Part shown: positions 15,253 through 25,001 of the stretch, piece by piece
Numbering within the stretch: position 1 is the first letter of the stretch
Layout: each line of letters starts with the position of its first letter
Source: Denitromonas sp.
Lineage (GTDB): Bacteria; Pseudomonadota; Gammaproteobacteria; Burkholderiales; Rhodocyclaceae
Length of the DNA stretch: 64,000 nucleotides
Direction of reading: 5' to 3'
NCBI RefSeq assembly: GCF_034676725.1
Contig: NZ_JAUCBR010000004.1
Location: 759,501-823,500 of the forward strand
Notes under the pieces: model-generated
Seen by the model: the letters and a program-made list of their open reading frames with translations, nothing else
The model's database searches: none
What the model was told of the DNA's origin: nothing
Translations under genes and position numbers: made by a program

Positions 15253-17068
15253 ATGCGACGCCACCCCTCGGGCGCGCTGCCCGCACCGGCCACCGGCGAA
15301 CGTCACGATCTGAACACCATCAAGACGCTCTTCCCCTATCTGTGGAGCTACAAGGGACGGGTGTTCTTCGCGCTGGCCTGCCTGCTCGGCGCCAAGGTGG
15401 CCAACGTGGGCGTGCCGATGGTGTTCAAGCACATGGTTCGACGCGCTGACCATCACCCCCGAGCAAGCCTTCATCGTCGTCCCCGCCGCGCTGGTCGTCG
15501 CCTATGGCGTGCTGCGCTTCATGACCTCGATGCTGACCGAACTGCGCGAACTGATCTTCGCCCGCGTCACGCAGCAGGCGGTGCGCAACATCTCGCTGCA
15601 GGTCTTCGGCCATCTGCACGCGCTGTCGCTGCGCTTTCACCTAGAGCGCCAGACCGGCGGGCTGACCCGCGACATCGAGCGCGGCACCCGCTCGATCGGC
15701 TCGCTGATCAGCTACACGCTCTACAGCATCCTGCCCACGCTGGTCGAGGTCGGGCTGGTGATCGGCATCCTCTATGTAAACTACGATGCGATCTTCTCGA
15801 TCATCACCGCCATCGCGCTCACGCTGTACATCACCTTCACGGTCAAGATCACCAACTGGCGCACCGCCCTGCGCCGCAAGGCGAATGAACTCGATTCGGC
15901 CGCCAACGCCCGCGCCATCGACAGCCTGCTCAACTTCGAGACGGTGAAGTACTTCAACAACGAAGACTTCGAAGCTCGCCGCTACGACGATCAGCTGCGC
16001 CAGTGGGCCGATGCGCAGATCAAGAACCAGCTATCGCTGTCGGGGCTGAACATCGGCCAGGCCGCGATCATCGCCGTCGCCGTCACCAGCATGCTGTGGC
16101 TGGCCTCGGCGCGCGTGGTCGACGGCACCATGACGCTCGGCGACATCGTGCTGGTCAATGCCTACATGCTGCAGCTGTACATCCCGCTCAACTTCCTCGG
16201 CGTCATCTACCGCGAGATCCGCCAGGCGCTGACCGACATCGAGCGCATGTTCGGCCTGCTCGGGCAGAAGCGCGAGATCGCCGACAAACCCGATGCCACC
16301 CGCCTTGCCGCAGACGACGCCACGGTGCGCTTCGAGAACGTCAGCTTCGCCTACGACCCGGCCCGCCCGATCCTCTTCGATGTCGACTTCGAGATCCCGG
16401 CCGGCAAGACGGTGGCCGTGGTCGGTCATTCCGGCTCAGGCAAATCGACGCTTGCCCGGCTGCTGTTCCGCTTCTATGACGTGACCGGCGGGCGCATCAC
16501 CGTCAACGGCACCGACATCCGCGACCTCCAGCAGGACAGCCTGCGCTGTGCCATCGGCATCGTGCCGCAGGACACCGTGCTGTTCAACGACACCCTGCGC
16601 TATAACATCCACTACGGCCGGCCTGAGGCCGCCGACGGCCTGATCGACAAGGCCGCGGCGGCGGCCCAGCTCACCGATTTCATCGGCCGCCTGCCCGACG
16701 GCTATGAGGCGCGCGTCGGCGAGCGCGGCCTCAAGCTCTCCGGCGGCGAGAAACAGCGCGTGGCCATCGCCCGCGCCCTGCTGAAAGATCCGGCCATCCT
16801 GATCTTCGACGAAGCCACCTCGGCGCTCGACTCGCGCACCGAAAAGGCCATTCAGGCCCAGATCGACCTCGCTGCCCGCGGCCGCACCGCACTCATCATT
16901 GCCCACCGCCTGTCGACCATCGCCCACGCCGACGAGATCCTGGTCCTCGACCAGGGCCGCATCGTCGAGCGTGGCCGGCACCACACCCTGCTGGCCGCCA
17001 ATGGCGCCTACGCGCAGATGTGGCGCCTGCAGCAGCAAGAGGCCAGTGAGACCGGCAACCCGGATTAG
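15253..17068 (+). pseudogene. Atm1/HMT-type ABC exporter, one-base frameshift near the N-terminus
   Basis: Would be a 604-residue half-transporter (TM domain plus ATPase) of the Atm1 group, which exports glutathione or persulfide species or heavy-metal conjugates. Residues 1-62 (MRRHPSGALPAPATG ... MVFKHMV) are in one frame. From 15442 the protein continues in another frame (DALTITPEQAFIVVPAAL...). The shift is one extra T in GTTCGAC at 15436-15442. Downstream is intact: TM region, Walker A GHSGSGKSTLARLL, signature LSGGEKQRVAIARALL, Walker B ILIFDEATSALD, and the H-loop AHRLSTIAHAD. A start at 15509 would give 519 residues lacking the first TM helices. It may be a sequencing error; see findings. 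Confidence 0.85.
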
Positions 17069-17117
17069 CGCCGAGCTTGCGAACCTGGGCTGACCCAGAC
17101 ATTCAGCGCACCGCTGT

Positions 17118-17193
17118 AGGGTGGTCAGCTTCGCTGCCCACCATCGCGCGACTCGACAAAAGGGGTAAGGTGGGCGGCAAAGCGGACCACCCT
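17118..17193. repeat. Dispersed inverted repeat (AGGGTGG / CCACCCT type)
   Basis: A 25-bp arm (17118-17142) and a near-perfect reverse complement (17169-17193) with three mismatches flank a 26-bp spacer. This resembles the widespread proteobacterial GTAGGGTGG...CCACCCTAC intergenic repeats. It lies in the 301-bp gap between the ABC exporter and the PEP-CTERM gene; no gene is seen in that gap. Confidence 0.6.
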
Positions 17194-17323
17194 GCGGCCT
17201 GAGCACCCGACAGCGCGCCGAGCGGCGAATTGGCAGGTGCACGGTCGCGCTTGGCGCCCCTCCATCGCACCAGCCGTCATGCGCGCCCGGACCACGGCCG
17301 CAATCGGCCCACCGAAAACAAAG

Positions 17324-17343
17324 ACGGCGCCCGAGGGCGCCGT
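17324..17343 (-). terminator. Terminator of the PEP-CTERM gene
   Basis: ACGGCGCCC / GGGCGCCGT stem directly past the minus-strand stop at 17370, followed on that strand by CTTTGTTTTC. The loop is tight (GA as written, likely 4 nt in practice). Confidence 0.65.
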
Positions 17344-17369
17344 TCAAAGGACGGAGTTGAATCGCCGGC

Positions 17370-18158
17370 TTACTTGCGACGGCGACGCAGTCCGATGACA
17401 CCCAGCAGGCCAAGGCCGGCCAGTGCCAAAGAACCCGGTTCGGGGATGCCGGTGCCCGGCGTGCCACCGCACTTACCCCCGCTGGCGCCACCCGGCGCGG
17501 TGCAGATCGAACCTTTCACGGCATACAGCTTGGCGTAGTCCTTGCCGTTCGCCCAGCCGGCATTGCCACTGTCGAAGGTCGGGTTGAAAGCACCGATCAG
17601 CCAGTAGGAGGAATACACCGACGAACCCGTTGACGTCAGGTTGGTGCCCGGATTCGACAGGCTGGCGATATTGACCCAGCCGCCCGACACCATGTCGGCG
17701 TAGGTGGTGCCGGCAAGGGTCGGCGTGCCAGAGCCGATATAGGCCAGCACGGACAGGTCGGAATCGTTGCTGTACCAGCCGTTCTTCACGCTGGTCAGGT
17801 TCACCGCCTGGCTGAAGGACAACAGCACCGAGTCGTAACGGTCGTCATTGTCGATCGCGTGTTCCGGGTTGGTGCCTTCTCCCGGGTCGCCGTTGCCGGC
17901 ATCCCGGTTGCCGACGCCCAGGCCACCGCTATAGGAGCCGAGGTAGGCGTTTTCAAGCAAGGTATTGGACGAGCCGCCGGTATTGGCCCAGGCCGTTGCC
18001 TGCACCTGCACCCCGTCGCTGTTGTAGGTACGGACGTTACCGTAGGTGCTGCTGCTGTTGCTCCCCCCGGTGAAGGTCCAGGCCGTCGCAGCCATCGCAG
18101 GGGCCGCGGCCAGCAGACCGGCCGCCATCAGCGCGTGCATCCAGAGTGATTTTTTCAT
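17370..18158 (-). CDS. PEP-CTERM (exosortase-dependent) surface protein, XDP1-like
   Basis: 262 residues. A signal peptide (MKKSLWMHALMAAGLL...AMA) precedes a Ser/Gly/Asn-rich low-cysteine domain (GGSNSSSTYGNVRTYNSDG). The C-terminal sorting signal is complete: IPEPGSLALAGLGLLGVIGL followed by RRRRK. That tripartite tail (PEP, TM helix, Arg cluster) is the exosortase substrate signal. The protein is probably exported and anchored or released at the surface with exopolysaccharide. The N-terminal region resembles the XDP1 group. A sigma-54 promoter lies immediately upstream, and PrsT is encoded next door; exosortase itself is not in this window. Confidence 0.88.
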   Translation of the reverse strand: MKKSLWMHALMAAGLLAAAPAMAATAWTFTGGSNSSSTYGNVRTYNSDGVQVQATAWANTGGSSNTLLENAYLGSYSGGLGVGNRDAGNGDPGEGTNPEHAIDNDDRYDSVLLSFSQAVNLTSVKNGWYSNDSDLSVLAYIGSGTPTLAGTTYADMVSGGWVNIASLSNPGTNLTSTGSSVYSSYWLIGAFNPTFDSGNAGWANGKDYAKLYAVKGSICTAPGGASGGKCGGTPGTGIPEPGSLALAGLGLLGVIGLRRRRK

Positions 18159-18196
18159 GTGCTTCTCCCGGCATATTTCTGAGTCGAGTTCAATAA

Positions 18197-18212
18197 AGCA
18201 AACGATGTGCCA
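18197..18212 (-). promoter_or_regulatory. Sigma-54 (RpoN) promoter of the PEP-CTERM gene
   Basis: On the minus strand the site reads TGGCACATCGTTTGCT, matching the consensus TGGCACG-N4-TTGCW at every fixed position except the seventh (A for G). Transcription would start near 18186, leaving a leader of about 28 nt before the ATG at 18158. PEP-CTERM systems commonly encode the sigma-54 activator PrsR, so this fits known regulation. Confidence 0.8.
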
Positions 18213-18295
18213 ATAAAAAATTTTCTTACAAATCAGCAGCCTGCAGACATCGCCGTTCTTCGCTCAAAAAAAGCGTCAGATTTTCCGACACCACG

Positions 18296-21103
18296 CTACT
18301 TGCCCAGCTGCTGTCGCAACCGACGGGCAGCATCCACTCCGGCGAACGCGCTGCCGTCCGCCAACACGGCATCCAGTTCCTTGATGGCTTCGGCCGCACG
18401 CCCGCTGCGCGCCAGCGCCTCGGCCAGGTGATACCGGATCTCGGGGTTCTGCGGGGCTCGCAGACGGGCGTCGCGCAACAGCCCAAGCGCGCCGTCGACA
18501 TCGCCATTGCGCAGCTTGATCCACCCCAGGGTGTCGGTGACCAGGGGGTCCTGCGGCGCCAGTGCCCGTGCCTTTTCCGCCACGCGGGCGGCCGAGGTGT
18601 CACCGAGCTCCAGCAGCACCAGTGCGTAGTTGTTGAGCAGGTCGATATTGGCCGCATTGCTTGCCAGGAGCGTTTCGTAATGCGGCCGGGCATCGGCCCA
18701 CCGCCCACGCTGCATCAGCAGTTCTGCAAGCGCACGCCGCACATCCATCGCCGGCGCGCGCTTGAGCTCTGCGCGCAAGGCGTCGATCGCGCCGTCGATG
18801 TCCTTGCCGGCAAACTGGGCGCGGGCCAGCGCCAGCGCGGCCTGCGGGCCGGGCCATTGCTGGTACAGGCGCCGCGCCGCCTCGACGGCCCGCCGCGTGT
18901 CACCACTGGCCAGTGCAATCGTCGCCTCGTGACTGGCCACTGCACTGCCATCCGGCTGCACCCGCTGCAACTCGGCCAGGGCGGTGCGCGCGGCGGCAAC
19001 GTCGCCCCGCGCCAAGGCCACATCGACGGCAAGCGACAACGCGGGCGGATAGGCCTTGACGGCGGTCAGCGCCTTCTGGATGTTGTACTCGGCATCGTCC
19101 GGGTAGCCCGCGCTCAACTGCAGCTGACCAATGCGGACCTGCGCATCCGGGTCAAACTCGGCCAGCCGGGTCATGTCGCGGAAGGTCTGGCGCGCAGCCG
19201 TGGCATCACCGGCGGCCAGATACGCCTGGCCGAGCACCGCCTGGACCTGCAGATTCCCCGGATGGCGCAGCCCGACCTCCTTGGCGGCATTGAGCGCGGC
19301 CGAGGGCTGGCGGGTGGCGGCCAGCAACTCCACCAGGGCCAGCGCGGCACGCGGCTCGTCCGGCTGCTTGGCGGCCGCCTTGCGAAGCCAGTCGATCGCC
19401 TCGACCATATTGCCCTCGCGCTGCGCCAGCAGCCCGAGTTCATACATCACCCGGGCGTCGTCCTTGCGTGTGTCGAACAAGCGCATCAAGCGCTGGCGTG
19501 CGACATCCGGCTTGCCCTCCTCCGCGTCCACGCGTGCCAGATTCAGCAGGGACGGCACGAAGCCGGGGTCGCGCTGCAACACCTGCTCATAGGCCTGGCG
19601 TGCACCGGCCACATCGCCGGACGCGGCCCGAATGGCGCCCAGCAGGTTCAGCGCCGAGAGGTTGTCCTCGCGCTCCTTGACCAGCGCCTGGGCCACCGCC
19701 ATGGCTTTGGCGGTATCGCCGCGACGCATGTAGAGGGAGGTGAGCACCATCCCCACCGCGCCATCGCGCGGATTGGCCGCAAAGGATTTTTCGAGACTGG
19801 CGATGCCGGCCTCGGCCTGCCCGCCGCCGAGCAGGCTGTAACCCAGCGCGGCCTGCACTTGCGCGTCGCCTTGCATGGCTTCTGCCGCCCGCTCCAGATA
19901 ATGGGTTGCGCGCAGGTAGCGCTTGCTGGCCAGATGGGCGCGCCCCATGAGCAACAAGGCCTGGGGGTCGTCCGGCCGCACGCGCAGCACCGGCTCGATG
20001 GTCGTCAGGGTGCGCGCGCTGTCCCCCTCGTCGATGTAGATGCTGGCGAGCAGTCGGCGCGCGCCGAGATTCCTCGGGTAGCGGGAGATCAGCCCGTCGA
20101 GGAAGCCTTTTGCCTTCTCCGTGGCGTTGAGCCCATGGTGCGCCAGCGCGCCGAGCATCATCAGCTGCTCCCGGGCATTGACGTACTCCGGCGGCAGCGT
20201 GTCGACGAGCCGGGCCACCTCTGACAGCGCCGCCTGCACGGCAACCGCGTCACCCTTGCGACCAGCGACAACCGCGCGCAGATAGGCCGAGCGCGGCTCC
20301 GACTTGGCGTGCTCGGCCAGATAGGTCAGATCCTTGGCGGCGTCGGCATCGCGCTTGAGATCGACCAGCAGCGAAGCCCGCGCCACGCGGGCGTCGACAT
20401 GGGCAGGATCGAGCTTGAGCGCACGGTCGTAATCCGCCAGGGCGGCATCGAGATTGCCCTGGGTGTGCCGCAAGGAGGCGCTCAGGTTCCAGACCCGGGC
20501 ATCGTTCGGCGCCAGGTCGACGACGCGTGCCACGGCATCCCTGGCGGCGGTGAATTCGCCCTGTGCCAGCAGGAACGGCACCCAGGACAGATAAGGGCGC
20601 GCCGAGGCCGGGTCGGCCTCGATCGCTGCCTGATAGGTCCGCGCGGCGGCCTTGAAATCGCCCTCGTCGGCGTAGGCTGCCGCGCGCAGCGACAAGATCT
20701 CGACCAGCGCCGCACCGCGCAGCCCGTCGGGCTGGATGTCGCGCAGCACGTCCTTGGTGCGCCCCAAGGCCATCAGCAATTGCCCCCGCGGCACCGCGAT
20801 CTCGGTAGGGCTGACGCCAAGCTTGAGCGCCTCGCTGAAGGCCGCTTCGGCTGCCGGCAACTCGGTCTGCGCGAGCAGCGCCCGGCCGAGCAGCACGTGG
20901 GCCGAGAGCATCTTCTGGTTCTGCTGAATGGCATTCTTGAGCTGAATGACGGCGCCGGCCGTGTCGCCCTTTTCAAAACGGGCCAGGCCGTCTTCGTAAT
21001 AGGCCGCTGCCTTGCCGGCATCGGCCAGCACTGGCAGCGAGAAGGCGAAGGCAACAACCGCCAGGCCTTGGCGCAGGCGGGTTGCGCGAGAAGCGATTGG
21101 CAT
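18296..21103 (-). CDS. prsT: PEP-CTERM system TPR-repeat protein PrsT
   Basis: 935 residues. A signal peptide or TM anchor covers residues 1-28 (LRQGLAVVAFAFSLPVLAD). Some twenty TPR units follow (AAYYEDGLARFEKGDTAGAV, LKNAIQQNQKMLSAHVLLGRALL, and so on) to the C-terminus. Length and start match PrsT, the large TPR protein that accompanies exosortase and exopolysaccharide loci. It is probably a periplasmic scaffold for polymer export or PEP-CTERM processing. The ATG at 21103 has GGAGGG 4-5 nt upstream; longer in-frame starts lack one. The 138-bp gap to the PEP-CTERM gene holds the sigma-54 promoter. Confidence 0.88.
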   Translation of the reverse strand: MPIASRATRLRQGLAVVAFAFSLPVLADAGKAAAYYEDGLARFEKGDTAGAVIQLKNAIQQNQKMLSAHVLLGRALLAQTELPAAEAAFSEALKLGVSPTEIAVPRGQLLMALGRTKDVLRDIQPDGLRGAALVEILSLRAAAYADEGDFKAAARTYQAAIEADPASARPYLSWVPFLLAQGEFTAARDAVARVVDLAPNDARVWNLSASLRHTQGNLDAALADYDRALKLDPAHVDARVARASLLVDLKRDADAAKDLTYLAEHAKSEPRSAYLRAVVAGRKGDAVAVQAALSEVARLVDTLPPEYVNAREQLMMLGALAHHGLNATEKAKGFLDGLISRYPRNLGARRLLASIYIDEGDSARTLTTIEPVLRVRPDDPQALLLMGRAHLASKRYLRATHYLERAAEAMQGDAQVQAALGYSLLGGGQAEAGIASLEKSFAANPRDGAVGMVLTSLYMRRGDTAKAMAVAQALVKEREDNLSALNLLGAIRAASGDVAGARQAYEQVLQRDPGFVPSLLNLARVDAEEGKPDVARQRLMRLFDTRKDDARVMYELGLLAQREGNMVEAIDWLRKAAAKQPDEPRAALALVELLAATRQPSAALNAAKEVGLRHPGNLQVQAVLGQAYLAAGDATAARQTFRDMTRLAEFDPDAQVRIGQLQLSAGYPDDAEYNIQKALTAVKAYPPALSLAVDVALARGDVAAARTALAELQRVQPDGSAVASHEATIALASGDTRRAVEAARRLYQQWPGPQAALALARAQFAGKDIDGAIDALRAELKRAPAMDVRRALAELLMQRGRWADARPHYETLLASNAANIDLLNNYALVLLELGDTSAARVAEKARALAPQDPLVTDTLGWIKLRNGDVDGALGLLRDARLRAPQNPEIRYHLAEALARSGRAAEAIKELDAVLADGSAFAGVDAARRLRQQLGK

Positions 21104-21288
21104 GGAGCCCTCCGGGAGGAAATCGGCACGATGAGTCATCCCGCGAGTATAGAGCGCCCCCTTGACCCGGCGCCGTGACATCTTTCGGGAAGTGGCCGAT
21201 CAAGGCCGCTGGCGGGCCGGGGCGTACGCAGCGATGCGGCCGAATTCCGTTAAACTGGACGTGCCCTTGCCCTGGAGCCATTCCACCC

Positions 21289-23034
21289 ATGTCCGCCCAT
21301 GAAGGCTTGCCGCATCTTCGCGAGCTGATCCTCTTCCTGTGCCTGTCCGGCGTGCTCATCCCGCTGCTGCAGCGGCGCAGCATCAACCCGGTGCTGGGCT
21401 TTCTGGCCGTCGGCACACTGGTCGGGCCATACGGGCTGGGCCGGCTGGTCGAGCACTGGCCCTGGCTGGCCACGGTGACCTTTGCCCGCGTCGAGGACGT
21501 GGCGGTGTTTGCCGAGCTGGGCGTGATCTTCCTGATGTTCATGATCGGCCTCGAGATGTCGGTCGACCGGCTGTGGGCGTTGCGGCGCTGGGTATTCGGC
21601 GTCGGCGCACTGCAGGTGAGCCTGTCGGCGGCGGCCATTGGCGGGCTGGCCTATGTGTTCGGCAACCCGGTCGAGGCCTCGGTCATCCTCGGCCTGGTGC
21701 TGGCGTTTTCGTCCACCGCGGTGGTCATGCAGTTGCTGACCCTGCGCCGCGAACTGGGTACGCCGCTGGGGCAGGCGAGCTTTTCGCTGCTGCTGTTCCA
21801 GGATCTGGCCGTGGTGCCGCTGCTCGTGCTGGTCGGCCTCCTCGGCCAGCACGGCGACGGCAGCTTTGCGCTGCAGATGGGCCAGGCGGCCATGAAGGGC
21901 GTGATCACCATCGGCGCCATCTATCTGATCGGGCGACGCCTGGTACAGCCGGTGTTTCACCACCTGGCCGCCAATCAGCAGTCGGACACCTTCATGGCGC
22001 TGACGCTGCTGGTCTCGCTCGGCGTGGCCGCGCTGACCTGGGCCGCCGGGCTGTCGATGGCGATGGGCGCGCTGCTGGCCGGCCTGATCATCGCCGAGAC
22101 CGAATTCCGCCATGCGGTGGAGGTCACCATCGAACCCTTCAAGGGCTTGCTGATGGGGCTATTCTTCATGTCGGTGGGCATGGGAATCGACCTGACCGAG
22201 CTGATCAACCGGCCGCTATTGCTGCCCTTGTCAGTGATCGGCCTGGTGCTGATCAAGGGGGTCGTCATCGCCGCGCTGTTCCGGGGGTTCGGGCTGTCGA
22301 TGGGCCGGGCCATCGAGGGCGGCCTGCTGTTGGGCGCGGGGGGCGAGTTCGCCTTCATCGTCATCGGCATGGCGCTGACCTACCAGCTGCTGCCGCGTGA
22401 TGTCGCCCAGTTCATGCTGCTGGTGGTCGGCCTGAGCATGCTGGCCACGCCCCTGATCGCCCGCATCGGCCAGAGCGTGGGCAACGCCATCGACCGGCGC
22501 ACCGGCCAGCAGCCTGACGCCACGCAGGTGGCCGATGTGGCCTCGATGCGCAACCACGTGATCCTCGCCGGCTACGGCCGCGTCGGCCGCCTGGTGGGGG
22601 AGTTGCTGTCCGACCTTGGCGTGGCCTATTGCGCGATCGAGAGCAACCCGGCGATTGTCGCCCGCTACCGGGCACGGGGCCTGCCGGTGGTGTTCGGCGA
22701 CGCGAGCAACCCCGAGATGCTGCGCCGCCTGCACCTCGACCAGGCCGGCGCGGTCATCCTGACCATGGACCAGACCGCTCCGGCCATTCATGCGGTGCGC
22801 GGCTTGCGGGCGATGGCGCCCGACATCCATGTGCTGGCGCGCGCGCGCGACGAGAAGCACGCCCTCGCGCTGCGCAAGGCCGGCGCCGACATCGTCATCC
22901 CCGAAACACTGGAGTCGAGCCTGCAGCTGGCCGCTGGCGCGCTGGCGCGCCTGGGCGTGCCGGACGAGGCGGCGCGCCTGCTGCTCGACCGGGCCCGCGA
23001 CGACCGCACCCATCCGCTGCGCAACACTTCATGA
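21289..23034 (+). CDS. Kef-type (CPA2) cation:proton antiporter with RCK domain
   Basis: 581 residues. About 12 membrane helices (residues 1-390). The family core LGFLAVGTLVGPYGLG, FAELGVIFLMFMIGLEMS, SSTAVVMQLL and LFQDLAVVPLLVL is clear. A C-terminal RCK/TrkA-N Rossmann domain starts at VILAGYGRVGRLVGELL (about residue 420). Such proteins exchange K+ (or Na+) for H+, and some are glutathione-gated. It matches KefB/KefC and YbaL in layout; which subtype is uncertain. The ATG at 21289 is where homology begins. A TTAAACT-like -10 lies about 35 bp upstream. Confidence 0.88.
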   Translation: MSAHEGLPHLRELILFLCLSGVLIPLLQRRSINPVLGFLAVGTLVGPYGLGRLVEHWPWLATVTFARVEDVAVFAELGVIFLMFMIGLEMSVDRLWALRRWVFGVGALQVSLSAAAIGGLAYVFGNPVEASVILGLVLAFSSTAVVMQLLTLRRELGTPLGQASFSLLLFQDLAVVPLLVLVGLLGQHGDGSFALQMGQAAMKGVITIGAIYLIGRRLVQPVFHHLAANQQSDTFMALTLLVSLGVAALTWAAGLSMAMGALLAGLIIAETEFRHAVEVTIEPFKGLLMGLFFMSVGMGIDLTELINRPLLLPLSVIGLVLIKGVVIAALFRGFGLSMGRAIEGGLLLGAGGEFAFIVIGMALTYQLLPRDVAQFMLLVVGLSMLATPLIARIGQSVGNAIDRRTGQQPDATQVADVASMRNHVILAGYGRVGRLVGELLSDLGVAYCAIESNPAIVARYRARGLPVVFGDASNPEMLRRLHLDQAGAVILTMDQTAPAIHAVRGLRAMAPDIHVLARARDEKHALALRKAGADIVIPETLESSLQLAAGALARLGVPDEAARLLLDRARDDRTHPLRNTS

Positions 23035-23125
23035 CGTTCGCCCCCCCGGCCGACCGTGCGCGGCGGTCGTCACCTGCGGCAAGTCAGGGCACAATACCGG
23101 CTTCATCCGTTCGCGAGGACACCCT

Positions 23126-24022
23126 GTGATTCGTACGGGCCTGCTGATCCTTTCCGCATGCTTTTCGCTCGCTGCCAGCGCCCACAACGCCCCGATGCCC
23201 GATGACACGCTCTCGGCCATCCGCGAGCATGGCGCCATTCGCCTCGGCCACCGCCTGTCATCGGTGCCCTTCTCCTACCTGGACGAGAACGGCCAGGTCG
23301 TGGGCTACTCGCATGAGCTGGCGCTAAAGATCGTCGAGGCCATTCGCCAGCGCCTGGGCAAACCCGATCTGCCGGTCGAGCTGGTGCCGATCACCTCCGG
23401 CAATCGCTTCCGCCTGATCACCAAGGGCGAGATCGACTTCGAGTGCGGCTCGACCACCCACAACACGACGCGCGCCCGGCAGGTCAGCTTCTCCAATACC
23501 ATCTTCGTCATCGGCACGCGCCTGCTCACCCACCGCGAATCAGGCATTGCCGACTTCAACGACCTTGACGGCAAACGGGTCGTCACCACCGCCGGCACCA
23601 CCTCGGAGCGCCTGCTGCGGCAGATGAAGGAAGAGCGCCAGATCGACCTCACCCTGATCACCGCCCGCGACCACGGCGAGAGCTTTCTCACGCTCGAAAC
23701 GGCCCGGGCCGACGCGTTCATGCTCGACGATGCACTGCTGTATGGCGAAATGGCCAAGTCGCAACACCCCGCCGACTGGATCGTCACCGGCAGCCCGCGC
23801 TCATTCGAAGCCTATGGCTGCATGATGCGCAAGGGCGACCCGGCCATGAAGCAACTGGTCGACAGCACGCTCGCGCGGCTGATGACCTCGGGCGAGGCCG
23901 AGCGCATCTACAACCGCTGGTTCCTGCAACCGATCCCGCCCAAGCAGCTGAACCTCAATTTCCCGCTCTCCGACAGCATGCGTGCGCTGTTCCGCGAGCC
24001 CAACGACAAACCCTTCCAGTGA
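23126..24022 (+). CDS. Periplasmic amino-acid-binding protein (glutamate/aspartate type)
   Basis: 298 residues with a GTG start (23126; GAGGA upstream). A signal peptide (ILSACFSLAASAH) precedes an SBP family 3 domain: IREHGAIRLGHRLSSVPFSYLDENGQVVGYSHELA, then LITKGEIDFECGSTTHNTTRARQVSFS, and GTTSERLLRQM. Closest in style to GltI, which binds glutamate/aspartate for an ABC importer. No permease or ATPase genes are adjacent. The asparaginase that follows directly supports an acidic-amino-acid role, but this is inference. Confidence 0.85.
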   Translation: MIRTGLLILSACFSLAASAHNAPMPDDTLSAIREHGAIRLGHRLSSVPFSYLDENGQVVGYSHELALKIVEAIRQRLGKPDLPVELVPITSGNRFRLITKGEIDFECGSTTHNTTRARQVSFSNTIFVIGTRLLTHRESGIADFNDLDGKRVVTTAGTTSERLLRQMKEERQIDLTLITARDHGESFLTLETARADAFMLDDALLYGEMAKSQHPADWIVTGSPRSFEAYGCMMRKGDPAMKQLVDSTLARLMTSGEAERIYNRWFLQPIPPKQLNLNFPLSDSMRALFREPNDKPFQ

Positions 24023-24027
24023 CCGCC

Positions 24028-24996
24028 ATGGCGCCCCGACTGACCCTGCTCACCACGGGCGGCACCATCGCCGGCCAGGCCGCCAGCGCGGCCGACACCA
24101 CCGGCTACACCGCCGGCGCGCTCGACCCGGCCGCACTCGTCGCCGCCGTGCCGGGGCTCGCGACGCTCGCCGAGTTGCACTGCGACGCGGTGTTTTCGAT
24201 CGACAGCAAGGACATGACGCCCGCGCACTGGCTTGCCCTGCGGGCGCGAGTGCTACACCACCTGGCGCAGGCCGACTGCGACGGCGTGGTCATCACCCAT
24301 GGCACCGACACCCTGGAAGAAACCGCCTTTTTCCTGCACCTGACCCTGCCCCCCGGCAAACCGGTCGTGATGACGGCCGCCATGCGCCCGGCCACCGCGC
24401 TCTCGGCCGACGGGCCGATGAACCTCTACCAGGCCGTCGCCGTCGCCGCCCACCCCGACAGCGCCGACAAAGGCGTGCTGGTGGTCGTCAACGGGCAGAT
24501 CTTCGCAGGGGCCGACATCGTCAAGACCGACACCGAGGCGCTCGACGCCATCGCCGCCCCCGGCCGTGGCCCGCTCGGCGCGGCCGCGCCGGTCCGGTTC
24601 TTCCATCCGCCGGCCCTCGGCCACGCCGGCTGCATCGCCCCCCACGCCCTCGCCGGCCTGAGCGACCTGCCGCGGGTGGACATCCTGCAGGTGGCCGCCG
24701 GCAGCGCCCCCGACCTGCTCACCGCGGCGGTAGCCGCCGGCGCCCGCGCGCTGGTCCTCGCCCTGCCGGGCAACGGCAGCCTGCCGCAGGCCTGGCAAGA
24801 CACCGTCGCGCAGGCCCGCACCACCGGCGTGGCCGTGGTGCGCTCGACCCGCACCGCGCATGGCCGCGTCGCCCACGCAACCGACCGTTCGCTGCCACCG
24901 GCCAGCGGCGCGCTCAACCCGCCCAAGGCGCGCATCGCCCTGATGCTGGCCCTGGCCAGCGGTCAGCCCGAGTTGGCCTCCACGCTGTTCGCCTGA
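24028..24996 (+). CDS. L-asparaginase
   Basis: 322 residues. Hydrolyses asparagine to aspartate and ammonia. Both catalytic threonine motifs are present: LLTTGGTIAGQ at the N-terminus and ITHGTDTLEETAFFL near residue 90. SxDSKDMTP and MTAAMRPATALSADGPMNLYQA are further family motifs. No signal peptide is seen, which suggests a cytoplasmic enzyme, though type II enzymes are similar in length. The ATG at 24028 is 5 bp after the binding-protein stop; a GTG at 24019 overlaps that stop. It is probably co-transcribed with the binding protein, so aspartate/asparagine use may be coupled. Confidence 0.9.
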   Translation: MAPRLTLLTTGGTIAGQAASAADTTGYTAGALDPAALVAAVPGLATLAELHCDAVFSIDSKDMTPAHWLALRARVLHHLAQADCDGVVITHGTDTLEETAFFLHLTLPPGKPVVMTAAMRPATALSADGPMNLYQAVAVAAHPDSADKGVLVVVNGQIFAGADIVKTDTEALDAIAAPGRGPLGAAAPVRFFHPPALGHAGCIAPHALAGLSDLPRVDILQVAAGSAPDLLTAAVAAGARALVLALPGNGSLPQAWQDTVAQARTTGVAVVRSTRTAHGRVAHATDRSLPPASGALNPPKARIALMLALASGQPELASTLFA

Positions 24997-25001
24997 CGCG
25001 G

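Noticed and set aside
17370..21103. A complete exosortase locus around the PEP-CTERM gene and prsT
   Set aside because: No exosortase, PrsK/PrsR or exopolysaccharide genes are found in the window; only the substrate and PrsT are here.
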